The translations under genes and the position numbers were made by a program. Below are positions 1 through 25,699 of a stretch of 64,000 nt of DNA, piece by piece; within the stretch, counting starts at the first letter, position 1, and each line of letters opens with the position of its first letter. Below the pieces are notes generated by a model. That model was not told the DNA's origin. It saw nothing but the letters and a program-made list of their open reading frames with translations, and searched no databases. Source of the stretch: Synaphobranchus kaupii (taxonomy: Eukaryota > Chordata > Actinopteri > Anguilliformes > Synaphobranchidae); the NCBI GenBank assembly GCA_029718625.1, contig CM056376.1, positions 27,783,162-27,847,161 on the forward strand. Direction: 5' to 3'.

Positions 1-147
1 GGGGTAGGGGAGATGGAAGTACAGATAATATTTACTCCCCCAACCCCCCGAACACAAACCACGCCTCTATAATTACATGTGGCTTAAAGTAATTTGCGTT
101 TTTGAAGGGGGGGCGGGGGGGGGGACGCAAACACGTTTAACTGCTTA

Positions 148-187
<40 letters not shown>

Positions 188-1666
188 TTTTCCTCAACCT
201 CTTCCGTCTCTCTTTCCTTCGCCCCCTTTTCTTTTTTTTAATAACTCCTCCTGACTGTCCCGAAAAAAGCCACACTGACCCGGATTCCAGGGTTGACTGG
301 TTATTTTTCCAAAAGACTCTGCGCAGCAGGAACAGCGGGGGAATCGGTGGGCTGGGACAGAGGCCTGCTTGTGCATCGTGGTGAACGGTTTAAAACTCAG
401 CTTGGGACACCCACCTCTTTCTTTACCCCGCCTCCTCACTCCCACCATCCAAAATGACAGACCCCAGGCCCCTGTTAAGCTTAGGAGCTGTGGTCAGAGG
501 CGAGGGGAGAGAGAGGGAGAAGAAGAAAAAACAGAGAGAGAGAGAGAGGTGCACTTTTTTTTTGTCTGGGGAGGAAAGAAAAACAGTGCTGCTTGGAGCC
601 CACTAATGCAAGCTTTGATCTAGGGAGAGGACAAGGGACAAGAGGACAGAATAAGCAGTACGCTACGTAAAATGTGAAAGAGAGAAACAAAAGAACCAGA
701 TTTATAAAGAGAGGGAGAGGGAGGGAGAGAGAGAGAGAGAGAGAGGAGAGAGGAGGGAGAAAGAGAGGCAGTGAGTCGGTAAAGTAAAATATAATGAAGT
801 CAGAGGGATCCAGAGTACAGTGTAGAGAGAGAGAGAGGAGGAGGGAGAGGGAGGGAGGGTTGGAGGCTGATCTCTGTACCTGCCAATTACAGTAATGACT
901 GGTTTGCACAGGCAGTCCGGGCCGGGGGGGGCGGAGCCGTTGGGTGGGGGCAGGGCCGTGGAGTCTGCGTGAGAGACGGAGGACAAGCACGTCCGTGGAA
1001 ATAAACGAGTGTCACACGTCTTTCCACCGTGCACAAAGACAGGCCCGGGCTTCATTTATTTTTGGGGGGTTTGATTTTCCGAGGGAGAGAGGGAGAGGGA
1101 GAGATGTCCTTATCCAAACAGTGTATGAAAATGTTTTTTTTTTTTTTTTCCTGTTTCATAACCGGCGGTCCCACCTGCAATTTAAACCACAGAAAGCCAC
1201 AAAGATACCCCCTTTTATTCCCCCCTCTCCCTTTCTGTGCCATTTCATGGGGAAAAGTGTCCGATTAAGCAACAGTAGCAGGAGATTTTTTCTCTTTTTG
1301 CTGTCGCTTGAGTTTGAGGTTTCCTGGCCCTTGTCTTCCGGCCACTTCCTCCCTCCTTTTTATTTATTTTTTTCCTTTTTTGTTAAATCCTACTTTTACC
1401 ATTTCCTCCTTATGCTCCCAGACCCAATCCATCTCTCTTTCTCTCTCTCTCACTCTGTCCATCTCTCCTTCTCACTCCCTCCCAGTAATTTCTCTCTCTG
1501 TGTCTCCTAATCTAACACAATTATAGCACTTCCGATCTCGACAGCCATACCCCCCCCCCCCCCCCTCTCTGTTTAGATGTGAGCTGTTTTTCATGGGGGA
1601 AGCTAGAAGTGTGTTTGTACGTGTGAAGGCATCCAGAGTCTTTGTGCGAACTTTCCTGTCTATCTC

Positions 1667-1670
<4 letters not shown>

Positions 1671-1734
<64 letters not shown>

Positions 1735-1741
1735 GTGTGTT

Positions 1742-1811
<70 letters not shown>

Positions 1812-1880
1812 GTGTGTGTCTGTGTGTGTGTGTGTGTCTGTGTGTGTGTGTTCGTGTGTGTGTGTGTGGTGTGTGTGTGT

Positions 1881-1929
<49 letters not shown>

Positions 1930-1998
1930 TGGGGTCATGTGTGTAATGTGTGTGCATGTGTGTGCGAGTACTTGTGTGTGTGTGTGTGTGTGTGTTTA
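1671..1998 (+). repeat. long TG microsatellite
   Basis: TG dinucleotides with rare interruptions (ttgtgt, ctgtg, cgtg, tggtg) over about 260 bp to 1926, then a degraded extension to 1998. Confidence 0.97.
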
Positions 1999-3179
1999 TA
2001 AGTGTGTCTCTTCCTGAGTGATTTTGTGTTTCTGTGTTTACTGCTTCAAAGGCTTAAAAATAGTCATTTAATTACAGTGCAGCCTGTAAGCTGTACCATA
2101 GTTATGAGCTATATACAGAGTCTGGCTGTATTTATAGCAGAACATTGTGTAGCGGAGCAGTGGAATGGCTCAAATCAAACCCGCGTAGGGAAATCACAGC
2201 CAGGCTACAGGAGAACTGGCCCCTCTCTCTCTCTCCCTCTCACCCTCTTCCTCTCCCTCTCTCTCCCTCACTCTCCCTCTCTCTCTCCCTCTATCCCTCT
2301 TCCTCTGCCTCTCTCCCACTATCTCTCTCTCCCTTTCTCCCTCTCCCTCTCTCTCCCTCTCGGCCCGCCCAGCTATTTTCGCCATCCTGACCCCATTTTT
2401 CTCAAAACTTGAGGTCTCTAGAAGGACAGCGTAGGTTCCAGCAATATAACCGCAGAAAATAAGGGGGGGGGGGGGGGTCAGAAAAACTGCCTTTTCAGGG
2501 AAGGAGGCGGGAGGGACCAGGGCACCGTGTCCTTTACGGAGTTTGCGTCTGTTTCTGTGGTTTCCGTGCCTGAGGTATGCCGGCCAATAAGCCTTGATCT
2601 TCTGCTAGATCAGGACCTCGTAAAACTTGTTCTATCTTTGCCTGCACATTCTCTCCCTTTCCTGAAAGAATGGTGACTGAAACAAAAGAACCCCCCCCCC
2701 CCTACACACACACACACACACACACCATCCCCTCAAACAAACTGCCAAAGAAAGGCCTGGCACTGAGGCGTTGGGAACATTCATCTTCTCGGCTTGTGGA
2801 ATTGAGTTTAATACCAAACTGTAGTTTTAAGCATGCTCACGTAGACAGATTCACTCTCGTTCTTGAGAAATGTTCCATTTCTGGTAGGAAGGTACATTGA
2901 AGGGTATTGCGTGCGTGACTGTGTGTGTGTTTGTTTGTGTGTGTGTTTGTGTTTATGTCCCATGGAACCAAAACAGATGTGCTTTCTTGTTTCCTGAGGG
3001 ACAAATTCTCCATAACACACACAACACTGATTCATAAATTTCAGCTACTTCTAATCTCTCTCTTGATTAAAAAAGTGACTCAGTCGTTTATTGTTTCCTG
3101 CTCCTCTCCCTCTCTCTATATATCTCGTTTATCCACCTTTCTTTGTGTCCTTCTCCTGCTCTTCTCTTACCCCTCCCCC

Positions 3180-3266
3180 CATTCTCTCTCTCTCTCCCTC
3201 TCTCTCATCTCTCTCCCTCTCTCTCTCTCTCTCTCCATCTCTCTCTCTCTCTCTCATCTCTCTCTC

Positions 3267-3308
<42 letters not shown>

Positions 3309-3345
3309 CCATCTCCTCTCCTCTCTCTCTCTCTCTCTCCATCTC
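3180..3345 (+). repeat. CT microsatellite
   Basis: CT repeats with ccatct/cctct interruptions. Confidence 0.95.
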
Positions 3346-3648
3346 GTGATCACCCTGGAATATGACCTCACTTTAAACTGTTAGCCAGGCCAGCATAAAG
3401 GGAAATAAAGAAATGTAATTATACAGGCTGAGCCGATGGTAAATTAGCTGAATTCTGTGAACTTCTGAGGGATAATGGGGCAGGTTTACATTAATTAGCC
3501 GTACCTATGAATACTGCTCCGTTTTTGGGAACATGGGCGCTGTTGGCCACTCTAACTTCCCGTGAAAGTGGAGCGATGACTGAAGGCGCTGAGAGCTTGT
3601 GCGCCTCTCTCTCTCGTCTCTCGCTCACCCCTATACCCCCCCCGCCAG

Positions 3649-15405
<11,757 letters not shown>

Positions 15406-16700
15406 CCCCGCCCACGTACGCGTTGGGAAGCCCCCCTCTGCGCTCTGCGACTCTGTTTAAAAAAGAAAAAAAAGATTTTAAAAAGATAACTGCAACTAGC
15501 CTACCTCCCTCCGCCAAGGAGCTCCGCCCCTCCTCCTCCTCTCTCACCGTTCACACGCTCTCTTGCCCATTCTCGCTCGGACCCCATCGCCCGCTCGGTC
15601 GGACCCGCCGAGGTCTGCATGCGGCCGTTCGTCTGGACAGCAGCGCTTGGCGCCTCTCCGTACTCTTATCCTTCCAAAAGCACCACGGTCACGTTCTTCA
15701 GCCACCTCATTAACGTTTAACAACTGTGTAAATTCTGTATTTAAAGAAGAGAGGAGGAATCCTCTGGGCATGGTGATCCAACAAACGGGAGCGAGGAAGG
15801 AAGGCGCACACACCACCTCCTTATGCTGGGAGTGATTGGAGTGTGTCGAACTCAACTGTTGTCCAATCAGAAGCTGAGAAAGTTCTGGGACTGCCACAGA
15901 GCCAATCAGCAAGTGACACAGGCTGCATGGGAATGGACCACTTTGATTTCTGACGTTTTTAAATTCCTTAAGCTTCTCTGCACTTAAAGGGCCAAGATTG
16001 AACGTCTGTTCTGCTGGGAACAGAGAGAGAGATACAAAGAACAAAGTAAAACTCAAAATAAGATGACAATCATGTACACCCCACCCCCACCCCACAGGAG
16101 GTGAACCTTGGGGGTAGAAGGATGGGGGAGAAGGAGAGAATTAAATGAGTCTGATGAGAAAGAGGCAGGGTGTTTTTTTTTTAATGAAGGACAGCACAGA
16201 AAGACTTTCTCTGCAATTCTGTTTGTACTAAATCTCTTCCTTTGAGATTGTCTTTTGGCTCCTGTGATATTAATATATTGTGATGATGTTAATTAAGACG
16301 CCTTTTCAAAGGAACTGTGTTATTTTCTATCTCTTTGGACCCGTGGGGGCAAAACATAAAAAAAGAAAATGGGCGACAAAGGACCTTTGAAGCACCTGTC
16401 GTTCTGAATGAATATGTGGGTTTGCCTACAGCCCATCTTTATTCCTGTCTACGGTGCCTGTTTCCCAGCCTCCCCGCACACTCTTCCCAGAATGCATTTC
16501 AGCAAGTCTTGCGTGCTGCTGCAGGCCTTTCTATTTGCCTTTTTTTTTTTCCTCTTATGTTATTTTTCACATTCAATTTAAAAAAGCAAACTTGTGTGAA
16601 CTAGGCTCTCCCTCCTCGTTTAACGTGGGAGGGCTTGTGGTGTATTACACAGGCTGGATCAAAACAAAACAAACAAAAGAGGTTTTTTTTTAATCAATAC
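15406..16700 (+). other. probable sema4c 3' UTR, end uncertain
   Basis: Sequence after the stop has no convincing ORF. I see no canonical AATAAA before about 17.8 kb; variant ATTAAA hexamers occur at about 16140 and 17131. The 3' end could lie at either or elsewhere. Confidence 0.45.
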
Positions 16701-17489
16701 TTCAAATGAAGGCTTCGCCGTGCGTGGGGTGTGTGGGCAGGAATACTATGTGGAAAGTAAGCAAACCTAATTTAAAATGTTATTTTGCAACTGAACTGGA
16801 TGTCTCAACAAGTGCTTTATTGTATGTGTTTGATGAGTGGGGGGGGGGTGGCTAGAACTGCCAAAAAATATGGCCTTTGGCTCCGCCCCTTATGCCAAAT
16901 TAGGTGTCAACAGTGTTCTCTGGGGGGGCGGAGCTACGGCACCATCCCGGGACAAGGCCTCGTCCCCTCCATTTCGAGGGGGAATGGAAGAGTGGTCATC
17001 GGGAAGTACGGACAGCCCGAGAGGTGTCTGGACAGACGGACGGAGAGACAGAGGGAAGAATGGTCCAGTGATGACTTTGAGAGCCTGTCTACCACAGGTA
17101 CGGCTCTCCCTCAAATCACCCCTGAGGTCATCATTAAAAAACTGTCGAGATTACCAGTCGGTTTTTGTTGCACGTTGTTAAGAGTATCCAGATAATAAGT
17201 CAAAAACCATTAATCTACTTATAGTTTGCTTAATTCTCGCAAATGGCAAAAAATGTTTTATCTCTTCAATTTGTCAACACAGCATAATCATTTAGTCACA
17301 ACTGTTATTAGTTTTTGATTTATGATACCTTCGCAGTACAGGGAGCCGGATGAGAACCTTCAAAAATATTAAATGACAAAAAAAATGGATGTACAGGGTT
17401 TTTGCATGACACGGATGACGCACAGAAATCGATGCAGTTGATTGTTTTGTCATTTGACAGATGCTTTCCGCAAAAGCGACCTTACATTG

Positions 17490-17535
17490 TGCTCATTAAG
17501 CAGACATTTTTATCCAGAGCGAATGACAGTGTGAG
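17490..17535 (-). mobile_element. SINE tail fragment
   Basis: Reads cattaagcagacatttttat then ccagagcg, a degraded antisense copy of the tail seen in the SINEs of this window. Confidence 0.6.
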
Positions 17536-17851
17536 AAAGCATAAACGCAGTCAGCTGAGTTATGTGAGTAACAGAGCCTGGCCTGGCTAACAACATTCCG
17601 GGGCCAGTAAGTGTTGACGTAAACATCACTAAAGTACGAAATGCAATTTAACTATGCTGCCAGTTCTACTCTACGACCAGATCAGAGAAAAGATCCGCGA
17701 CACATTTGAGCAGAAAACTAATGGAACTAATAAGACTAACTAATAACTAATGAAGAACAACTAGACCCCCCCCCCCCACACACACACAAAATGTCTTCAC
17801 TGATGCTTTTATGTGAACATAGACTGGAAAACAGATTACATGAACATATTG

Positions 17852-20800
17852 GTACCCATTCAATGCAGTACCCGCCCAATGCAGTACCGCCCAATACTGT
17901 ACCCACCCAATGCTGTACCCGCCCAATGCAGTACCCGCCCAATGCAGTACCCATTCAATGCAGTACCGCCCAATGCAGTACCGCCCAATGCTGTACCCAC
18001 CCAATGCAGTACCCACCCAATGCAGTACCCATTCAATGCTGTACCCGCCCAATGCAGTACCCACCCAATGCTGTACCCGCCCAATGCAGTACCCACCCAA
18101 TGCTGTACCCACCCAATGCTGTACCCGCCCAATGCTGTACCCACCCAATGCAGTACCGCCCAATGCTGTACCCACCCAATGCAGTACCCACCCAATGCTG
18201 TACCCACCCAATGCAGTACCCACCCAATGCTGTACCCACCCAATGCTGTACCCACCCAATGCTGTACCCACCCAATGCTGTACCCACCCAATGCAGTACC
18301 CACCCAATGCTGTACCCGCCCAATGCAGTACCCGCCCAATGCAGTACCCATTCAATGCAGTACCCGCCCAATGCAGTACCCATTCAATGCTGTACCCACC
18401 CAATGCAGTACCCACCCAATGCTGTACCCACCCAATGCAGTACCCACCCAATGCAGTACCCGCCCAATGCAGTACCCATTCAATGCTGTACCCACCCAAT
18501 GCTGTACCCACCCAATGCAGTACCCGCCCAATGCTGTACCCACCCAATGCTGTACCCACCCAATGCTGTACCCACCCAATGCTGTACCCACCCAATGCTG
18601 TACCCACCCAATGCTGTACCCACCCAATGCAGTACCCACCCAATGCTGTACCCGCCCAATGCAGTACCCGCCCAATGCAGTACCCATTCAATGCAGTACC
18701 CGCCCAATGCAGTACCCACCCAATGCAGTACCCGCCCAATGCTGTACCCACCCAATGCAGTACCCACCCAATGCTGTACCCACCCAATGCTGTACCCACC
18801 CAATGCAGTACCCACCCAATGCTGTACCCACCCAATGCTGTACCCACCCAATGCAGTACCCACCCAATGCTGTACCCGCCCAATGCAGTACCCGCCCAAT
18901 GCAGTACCCACCCAATGCAGTACCCGCCCAATGCAGTACCCACCCAATGCAGTACCCGCCCAATGCTGTACCCACCCAATGCTGTACCCACCCAATGCAG
19001 TACCCGCCCAATGCTGTACCCACCCAATGCAGTACCCACCCAATGCTGTACCCACCCAATGCAGTACCCGCCCAATGCTGTACCCACCCAATGCAGTACC
19101 GCCCAATGCTGTACCCACCCAATGCTGTACCCACCCAATGCTGTACCCGCCCAATGCAGTACCCGCCCAATGCTGTACCCGCCCAATGCTGTACCCGCCC
19201 AATGCTGTACCCACCCAATGCTGTACCCGCCCAATGCAGTACCCGCCCAATGCAGTACCCACCCAATGCAGTACCCGCCCAATGCAGTACCCACCCAATG
19301 CAGTACCCGCCCAATGCAGTACCCACCCAATGCAGTACCCACCCAATGCAGTACCCATTCAATGCAGTACCCACCCAATGCAGTACCCGCCCAATGCTGT
19401 ACCCACCCAATGCAGTACCCACCCAATGCTGTACCCGCCCAATGCTGTACCCACACCCAATGCAGTACCCACCCAATGCAGTACCCATTCAATGCAGTAC
19501 CCACCCAATGCAGTACCCATTCAATGCAGTACCCACCCAATGCAGTACCCATTCAATGCAGTACCCACCCAATGCAGTACCCACCCAATGCAGTACCCAC
19601 CCAATGCAGTACCCGCCCAATGCTGTACCCACCCAATGCAGTACCCACCCAATGCAGTACCCACCCAATGCAGTACCCACCCTATGCAGTACCCACCCTA
19701 TGCAGTACCCACCCAATGCTGTACCCACCCAATGCTGTACCCGCCCAATGCTGTACCCACACCCAATGCAGTACCCACCCAATGCAGTACCCATTCAATG
19801 CAGTACCCACCCAATGCAGTACCCACCCAATGCAGTACCCACCCAATGCAGTACCCGCCCAATGCTGTACCCACCCAATGCAGTACCGCCCAATGCAGTA
19901 CCCACCCAATGCAGTACCCGCCCAATGCAGTACCCACCCAATGCAGTACCCGCCCAATGCTGTACCCGCCCAATGCTGTACCCACCCAATGCAGTACCCA
20001 TTCAATGCTGTACCCGCCCAATGCAGTACCCACCCAATGCTGTACCCGCCCAATGCAGTACCCACCCAATGCAGTACCCACCCAATGCAGTACCCATTCA
20101 ATGCAGTACCCGCCTAATGCTGTACCCACCCAATGCTGTACCCACCCAATGCAGTACCCACCCAATGCAGTACCCGCCCAATGCAGTACCCACCCAATGC
20201 AGTACCCATTCAATGCAGTACCCACCCAATGCAGTACCCACCCAATGCAGTACCCACCCAATGCAGTACCCACCCAATGCAGTACCCACCCAATGCAGTA
20301 CCCATTCAATGCAGTACCCACCCAATGCAGTACCCACCCAATGCAGTACCCACCCAATGCAGTACCCACCCAATGCAGTACCCGCCCAATGCAGTACCCA
20401 CCCAATGCAGTACCCGCCCAATGCTGTACCCGCCCAATGCTGTACCCGCCCAATGCAGTACCCACCCAATGCAGTACCCGCCCAATGCAGTACCCATTCA
20501 ATGCTGTACCCGCCCAATGCAGTACCCACCCAATGCTGTACCCGCCCAATGCTGTACCCGCCCAATGCAGTACCCACCCAATGCAGTACCCGCCCAATGC
20601 AGTACCCATTCAATGCTGTACCCGCCCAATGCTGTACCCACCCAATGCAGTACCCGCCCAATGCAGTACCCACCCAATGCTGTACCCACACCCAATGCAG
20701 TACCCACCCAATGCAGTACCCATTCAATGCTGTACCCGCCCAATGCTGTACCCACCCAATGCAGTACCCACCCAATGCAGTACCCACCCAATGCTGTACC

Positions 20801-21073
20801 CACCCAATGCTGTACCCGCCCAATGCAGTACCCACCCAATGCAGTACCCGCCCAATGCAGTACCCACCCAATGCAGTACCCATTCAATGCAGTACCCGCC
20901 TAATGCTGTACCCGCCCAATGCAGTACCCACCCAATGCAGTACCCGCCCAATGCTGTACCCGCCCAATGCAGTACCCACCCAATGCAGTACTCGCCTAAT
21001 GCTGTACCCGCCCAATGCTGTACCCACCCAATGCTGTACCTGCCCAATGCAGTACCCGCCCAATGCTGTACCC
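17852..21073 (+). repeat. 16-bp minisatellite, about 200 copies
   Basis: Head-to-tail units of caatgcagtacccacc and variants. The main variable sites are cAgt/cTgt and acccAccc/acccGccc/acccAttc; occasional 15-bp units (accgccc) and +2 units (acccacaccc) occur. Because the unit length is not a multiple of three and contains no stop, all three forward frames stay open for hundreds of codons and read the same 16-residue period (NAVPTQCSTHPMQYPP). The reverse strand is also open over long runs. I regard the long ORFs as by-products of composition. The array is 2.4 kb downstream of the sema4c stop. Confidence 0.97.
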
Positions 21074-21550
21074 TGAGGGGAAGGCTGAGTATGTGCAGTG
21101 TTCATGCTGAAGCTGTTTGGTCTCTGCTGCCAGCTTTTCTCCTTTTAATAGCACTGATTTTGCACATCCTTTATCTGTGAAAGGACTGCCCTTTCTCTAG
21201 GTACAGTTTGTATTGGTTTGGTGTGGAATTTTTGCTGGGATGTTGGATACATCAAACTAACATTCTCTCGCTCTCTGTTTCTCTGTTTCAGGGGGCAGAT
21301 TTGTATCCACAGACAACCGCAGGGACCCCAAAAAATGAAGCGAGATGATGACGCGCTAAAGAGGAAATGAGTAGAATGGAGATGTAGAATGTTGAACAGA
21401 TTCCCAGGTGGAGAGGCACTCAAAATGGCCGCCGTGGTTTATTATGGTGTTGCATGGCATACCACAATCATCCTGGACACCTATGCAATGGTCATAATGG
21501 TTCAAATGGACTGAATATTGACCATTAGTGGGATACGCCTTAGTCTAATA

Positions 21551-21960
21551 ACCAAATTTATCACTCGTTTTTTCTTATTATAAATTTGGCACCCAAATTG
21601 GGGCTGAACATGTACAATTCCCACCCTAATTTGGAATATCCTATTGACTCTTTGAAGCCGTGTTCATGCACCATCTCCACTGCCGATTCGGTGGAGTGAA
21701 GACATTTACGGGTTTTCACACCGCAGACTACAGCTAAGCTCGCACAGAGCTGAGGCAGAGGAAGACCTTTCTCATACAGCTTGCCAGAGAATGACGAAAT
21801 GCGGACCCCCCAACCGACTGAACCCTCCCGTACCCTGGCAGGTGTAATCCCCAATTGCGTGTCGCCCTGTGGAGCTACCGAGCACACACAGTCAGCACTG
21901 GCACGGTCCGGATTCAATCCAAGAACATAGGGGCTCATCCATGCACCACAGAACGGTGCC
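21551..21960. repeat. divergent dispersed repeat (pair with 36235-36380)
   Basis: The stretch from about 21830 (ccctggcaggtgtaatcccc ... cagtcagcactggcac ... catgcacca) resembles 36255-36375 (cctgggtgacactaactccc ... cagtcggcagtggcat ... cgtgcacta) in the same orientation. Old interspersed repeat; family unknown. Confidence 0.5.
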
Positions 21961-24873
21961 TAATTGCATGTTAAGTTATACAGTGAACACATTATAGGCA
22001 TGTTTGACGGTGCCTCTTCACCACGGGACAGGCCAAAGTAGACTGCAGATCTTTGTGGTTGTTCACCAGATGGTTTCTTATTTATTTTTTATTTCACGTT
22101 TGTATTTTAAGTTGTGAAAGTCCGTCCATAACGCAGACCGAAGCTGTGCTTTGTGATTGCTTTATTTTTTCGCTGCTGTTGCTTTGCTGTCTGATCACCA
22201 CTTTTTGGTTATAACACTTTTCAGATGACAAGAAAAAAAAAAAATGTGTCACCTATTCTATTTTATGAAACACAGGGCTGTGCGTTTCACGGCTCGGAGT
22301 AAGAAAGGTCCCATATTTCTGAAGTGGTGGTTCTGACTAAAAATAAGTTTTTGGTAATGAATGAGGTTGTAGCAGTCAGTTATTTCAAAGACTGTGGATT
22401 CTACTTCCCCTTTAACTGTTTGATGCCTGTTTACAATAAAAAAAAAAAATCTCTTAATGTTTCAGATACTATTACTTCAAAATGATTGTGAAATTTTTTC
22501 AGGGCAGTTATTTATTTTGTTTGTCTTAAGAAACCAAAATGGTTTTACAGGGAAGCAGTTGCATGCATACAATTGCACTTGTGCTTACTTTTGACTATGA
22601 GTAGAATGTAAGAGACCATCCAATTGGCATGCATAAGGCTCAAAGAAACTGAGTTTGGCTGACGCTGTACGATTCCTTTACTGGAAGCTATGTAATCCTG
22701 GGTTATCTCTTTACATTTATGCAAAAAAACAGCTCATTCAAACAATGCCTTCCTCCTTTCTGTATTATTTCTCCCTTCTCCGCAGCTTTAGGTCTTGTTT
22801 TGCATTTGTCCTTTTGTTTCCAAAAGATTCTGTTGTCTTTTTTTTTATACAGGATTATGTTGTTTAGTAACTTATTTTGCCTGTACAAATGTCCATATTT
22901 ATTACCAGTGTACATAATTCCTTATTTTTTATATATATATAAATAAATGTAGAGATCACTTCACTTACTGTGTGTCTGTGTCTTGCAGTGATTTAAAAAA
23001 AAGAAATTTGTAGTTTTAAAAAAGGGATGTTCACAGATTATTATATCATATTAAAGTTTGAAGCAGGTTCATTCCAAAGAATGGAGTCAAATATCACAGT
23101 GTCATAATGTAGACTAATGCACCTTTTCATAATTATATTATATTTATATGGCTGCCAGTCATGCTCCCCACGACTGATTCACTTGTAACCCAAGACAGCA
23201 GGCCTTTAGGTACTATACAACATGGTACTATAATACCTACAGTAAAGGTATTGATGTAAATGCAGAGCAGTCGTCTTCCTGCTGAGCCATGGCTTCTTTT
23301 GGAAAAAAACATGTTTTTTCCCCCCTCATAGAATAACATTTATTTTGTATTAACATTTCCCCCGAAGAGACGAGAGGCACATTTCTGGAATATTCTGTCC
23401 ACAAAGCAATGGGAGTCTGTCACATTAAACAACCATAGAGGTTCCCTGTTGTGAACTGCACACAAACACCAACTCTAAGCACCAGTCCCATCAGTATCAT
23501 TGTGTGTGTGTGTGTGTGTGTGTGTCTATGTGAGAGCTTGTGTGTCTATTTGAGTGTGTGTGTGTGTGTGTGTGTTTTATATCAAATTTTCTGTGTGAGT
23601 GTGTGTGTGTGTTTGCGAGTGCTGTGTGTGTGTGTGTGTCTACGCGAGTACTGTGTGGGTGTGTGCGTGTGCCCTCTGCTCCAGTCTCCCTGCCTGTACT
23701 CTATTACACCGGCCCTGACTCTCTCTCTCTCTGTTGCATCTCTATGGTCTCTCTGCCTTGGCAGGGGGCGGAGAATGCCACATGCTCTCCGCGCTCCTGT
23801 CCCAGCTATGTGGCCAATGTGCCGCTGCGTCGGCGGGATCACAGCTGGGCCACGGCAACCGCGCTAATCTCTCCTTTATAGGTCAGTAATCATTTCTGTC
23901 TCTCCCAGCCCGCATCGGTTAGAGCAAGAGAGAGAGAGGAGGGAGGAAAGGAAGGGACCCTTTATCTGGAGATGGGGGACGAGGGGGTAGTTGTATTGGC
24001 TGATAGAGACACTATCGGCGGGCCAGAGGGTAAAGGAAGGACAGCCGATCAGATTGCAGTAAGCGAGCGCTTCCTCTCACGCTCGCGCCCAACCCTACCT
24101 ACATCTCTCTTTTTCTGTGCGGGAAATGAATAAACAGATTCGTAGGTTGCAGTTACCGTGACCTGCCCATCTGACAGATTGGGGAAGGGAAAACAATTAG
24201 CAGGCCAACTGTGAACACACGGAAGATAGATAGAGAATGCAGCTGTGTTTTTTTTTTTTTTTTTGGCGAGCGGCAGATCAGAGAAACGGGAGGATTAGAA
24301 GAGGGAGCAGGCTCTCTCTCTCCTGCTCTCGCTTCTGCTACAGCCCCCGCTTAAACCGCTTGCACATCAAACAACAATGCAGTTTACTGTTCTTAAGGGC
24401 GAAGCTACAAGGCTGGAGTCCTCACAAACCCACTCCTTTCATGCCGTTCCTTTCATGACTTCCAGCTTAGATGATCACGCAGCATTTGTTAACAAGAAAA
24501 TGTATAGGGCTTACATGAGAAAAGCACTGAAAATAACAACGTTGAGAGTCGGGACGGGTTCACGTGTCTTAGTGAAAAGATGGGTTGTTATAAGCCCATG
24601 GTATAAATACGAATGCTTTCAACTGAGGTTCACGGCAAGGTTCTGCTCCGTACCAGACATGCCAAGGGCATCGCTTCAGGGAGGAATCATCCCGCATTAG
24701 TCAAGCAACAAAACACAAATAAAAGTACTTTGTGACAGGCACCTTTGCCTTAACCCACAAGACAGTGAAAATGTTCTCACTTGAATGTTTGAGATCTCCA
24801 TATGCATTTTGGCAAACCCGTCAACCTCACAGTGCTTAAGTAGGCCTAAGTCACGCCATGGTAATACCCCAGT

Positions 24874-25068
24874 GGGCGGCGATGTAGTATAATGGGTAGA
24901 AAATTGGGTTTGTAACCTAAAGGTTGCAGGTTTGATTCTCAGGTAGTACACGGCTGTTGTGGGCAAGGTACTTACGATATAACCAGCTGTATAAATGGAC
25001 ACTACATTAAAAATGCAAAAAAGTTGTGTTAAGTTGCTCTGGATAAGAGCGTCTGCTGAAGGCCAGCA
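24874..25068 (+). mobile_element. tRNA-derived SINE
   Basis: ggcggcgatgtagtataatg start, box B ggtttgattctc, gggcaaggtacttac, tail ctctggataagagcgtctgc. Moderately diverged copy of the gtagtataatgg family. Confidence 0.85.
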
Positions 25069-25699
25069 GTGAAATGAACGCTATGGGCCCTTTCTCCTCC
25101 GCGACTTCACAAGCTGGATTTGAATGAAGAGAAGGTTTTGTTTTCCGAAGGCCCTATAGAACCCGCCCTCGGCCTTCTGGGATTTGTGCCTCCACTTCGA
25201 GATGAGGTAAACAGGTGCAACTACGAGCAGCCTTTCATTTGAGACTTCTCCGATTTCTTCCGATGCCGGCTTGCCTCGCCCCCCCCCCCCCCGGCACCCT
25301 CACTTCGACTCTGCGGGTGAGATCATAGTTCAGCGATAGAATCGCGCAACAATGGACAATGGACAGCCAATTGGGCCTTGGGGGTTATGAGCGGTAATGA
25401 ACAGATTATGTCAGAGCGACATGCATCCACCTCCACACACACATTCTAGAGGTCAGAGACCTCATCTCAGATTTCTTTCATTCTTTAATGCATAATGAAA
25501 ATATAGAGAAGATGGAGAGAGAAAGACAGACTTTAGCCGACTGTATTGGCATGTAAGCACGTCGGGACGTTCTGTTGTGCTGTAAACCAGTTTTTATTAT
25601 TATTATTACTATGAACATTATCACCTGGATGTAAAAAATGTAAAAATAAATAAAAAATAAAAGTAACCCTTCTCTACCTTTATCTTGCATCTAGCAGGT

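Larger units (their letters stand above)
1..3648. other. upstream/intronic DNA, microsatellite-rich
   Basis: Contains CT/AG tracts (154-185, 500-870, 2220-2360, 3180-3345), poly-G/C runs (about 105-122, 1551-1565, 2462-2477, 2691-2702) and a long TG block (1671-1998). Probably sema4c intron or 5' flank. I could not find an exon with a signal peptide and matching phase. Confidence 0.6.

Noticed and set aside
944..1510. 188-codon ORF beginning MGAGPWSLRERR as the missing sema4c first exon
   Set aside because: Low-complexity translation of CT/T-rich DNA, without a Sema N-terminus or a matching phase-1 donor.
1472..2001. Long Cys-Val and Thr-His ORFs
   Set aside because: Translations of the TG/CA microsatellite.
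3507..3648. ATG at 3507 in frame with the first sema4c exon, with a weakly signal-peptide-like start (MNTAPFLGTWALLATL)
   Set aside because: The stretch passes through a classic pyrimidine tract and gccag acceptor at 3647-3648, and homologues need additional Sema N-terminal residues. A start here is unlikely.
17791..21180. 1,129-codon ORF (and others above 700 codons in the other frames and the reverse strand)
   Set aside because: They are simply readings of the 16-bp array, equally open in three frames, with no splice context or codon preference.
23764..23881. Possible exon with cag acceptor and tatag|gtcagt donor
   Set aside because: The open frame is short, shows no recognisable protein, and ends in a stop at the donor. 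Could be a non-coding exon, but no support.
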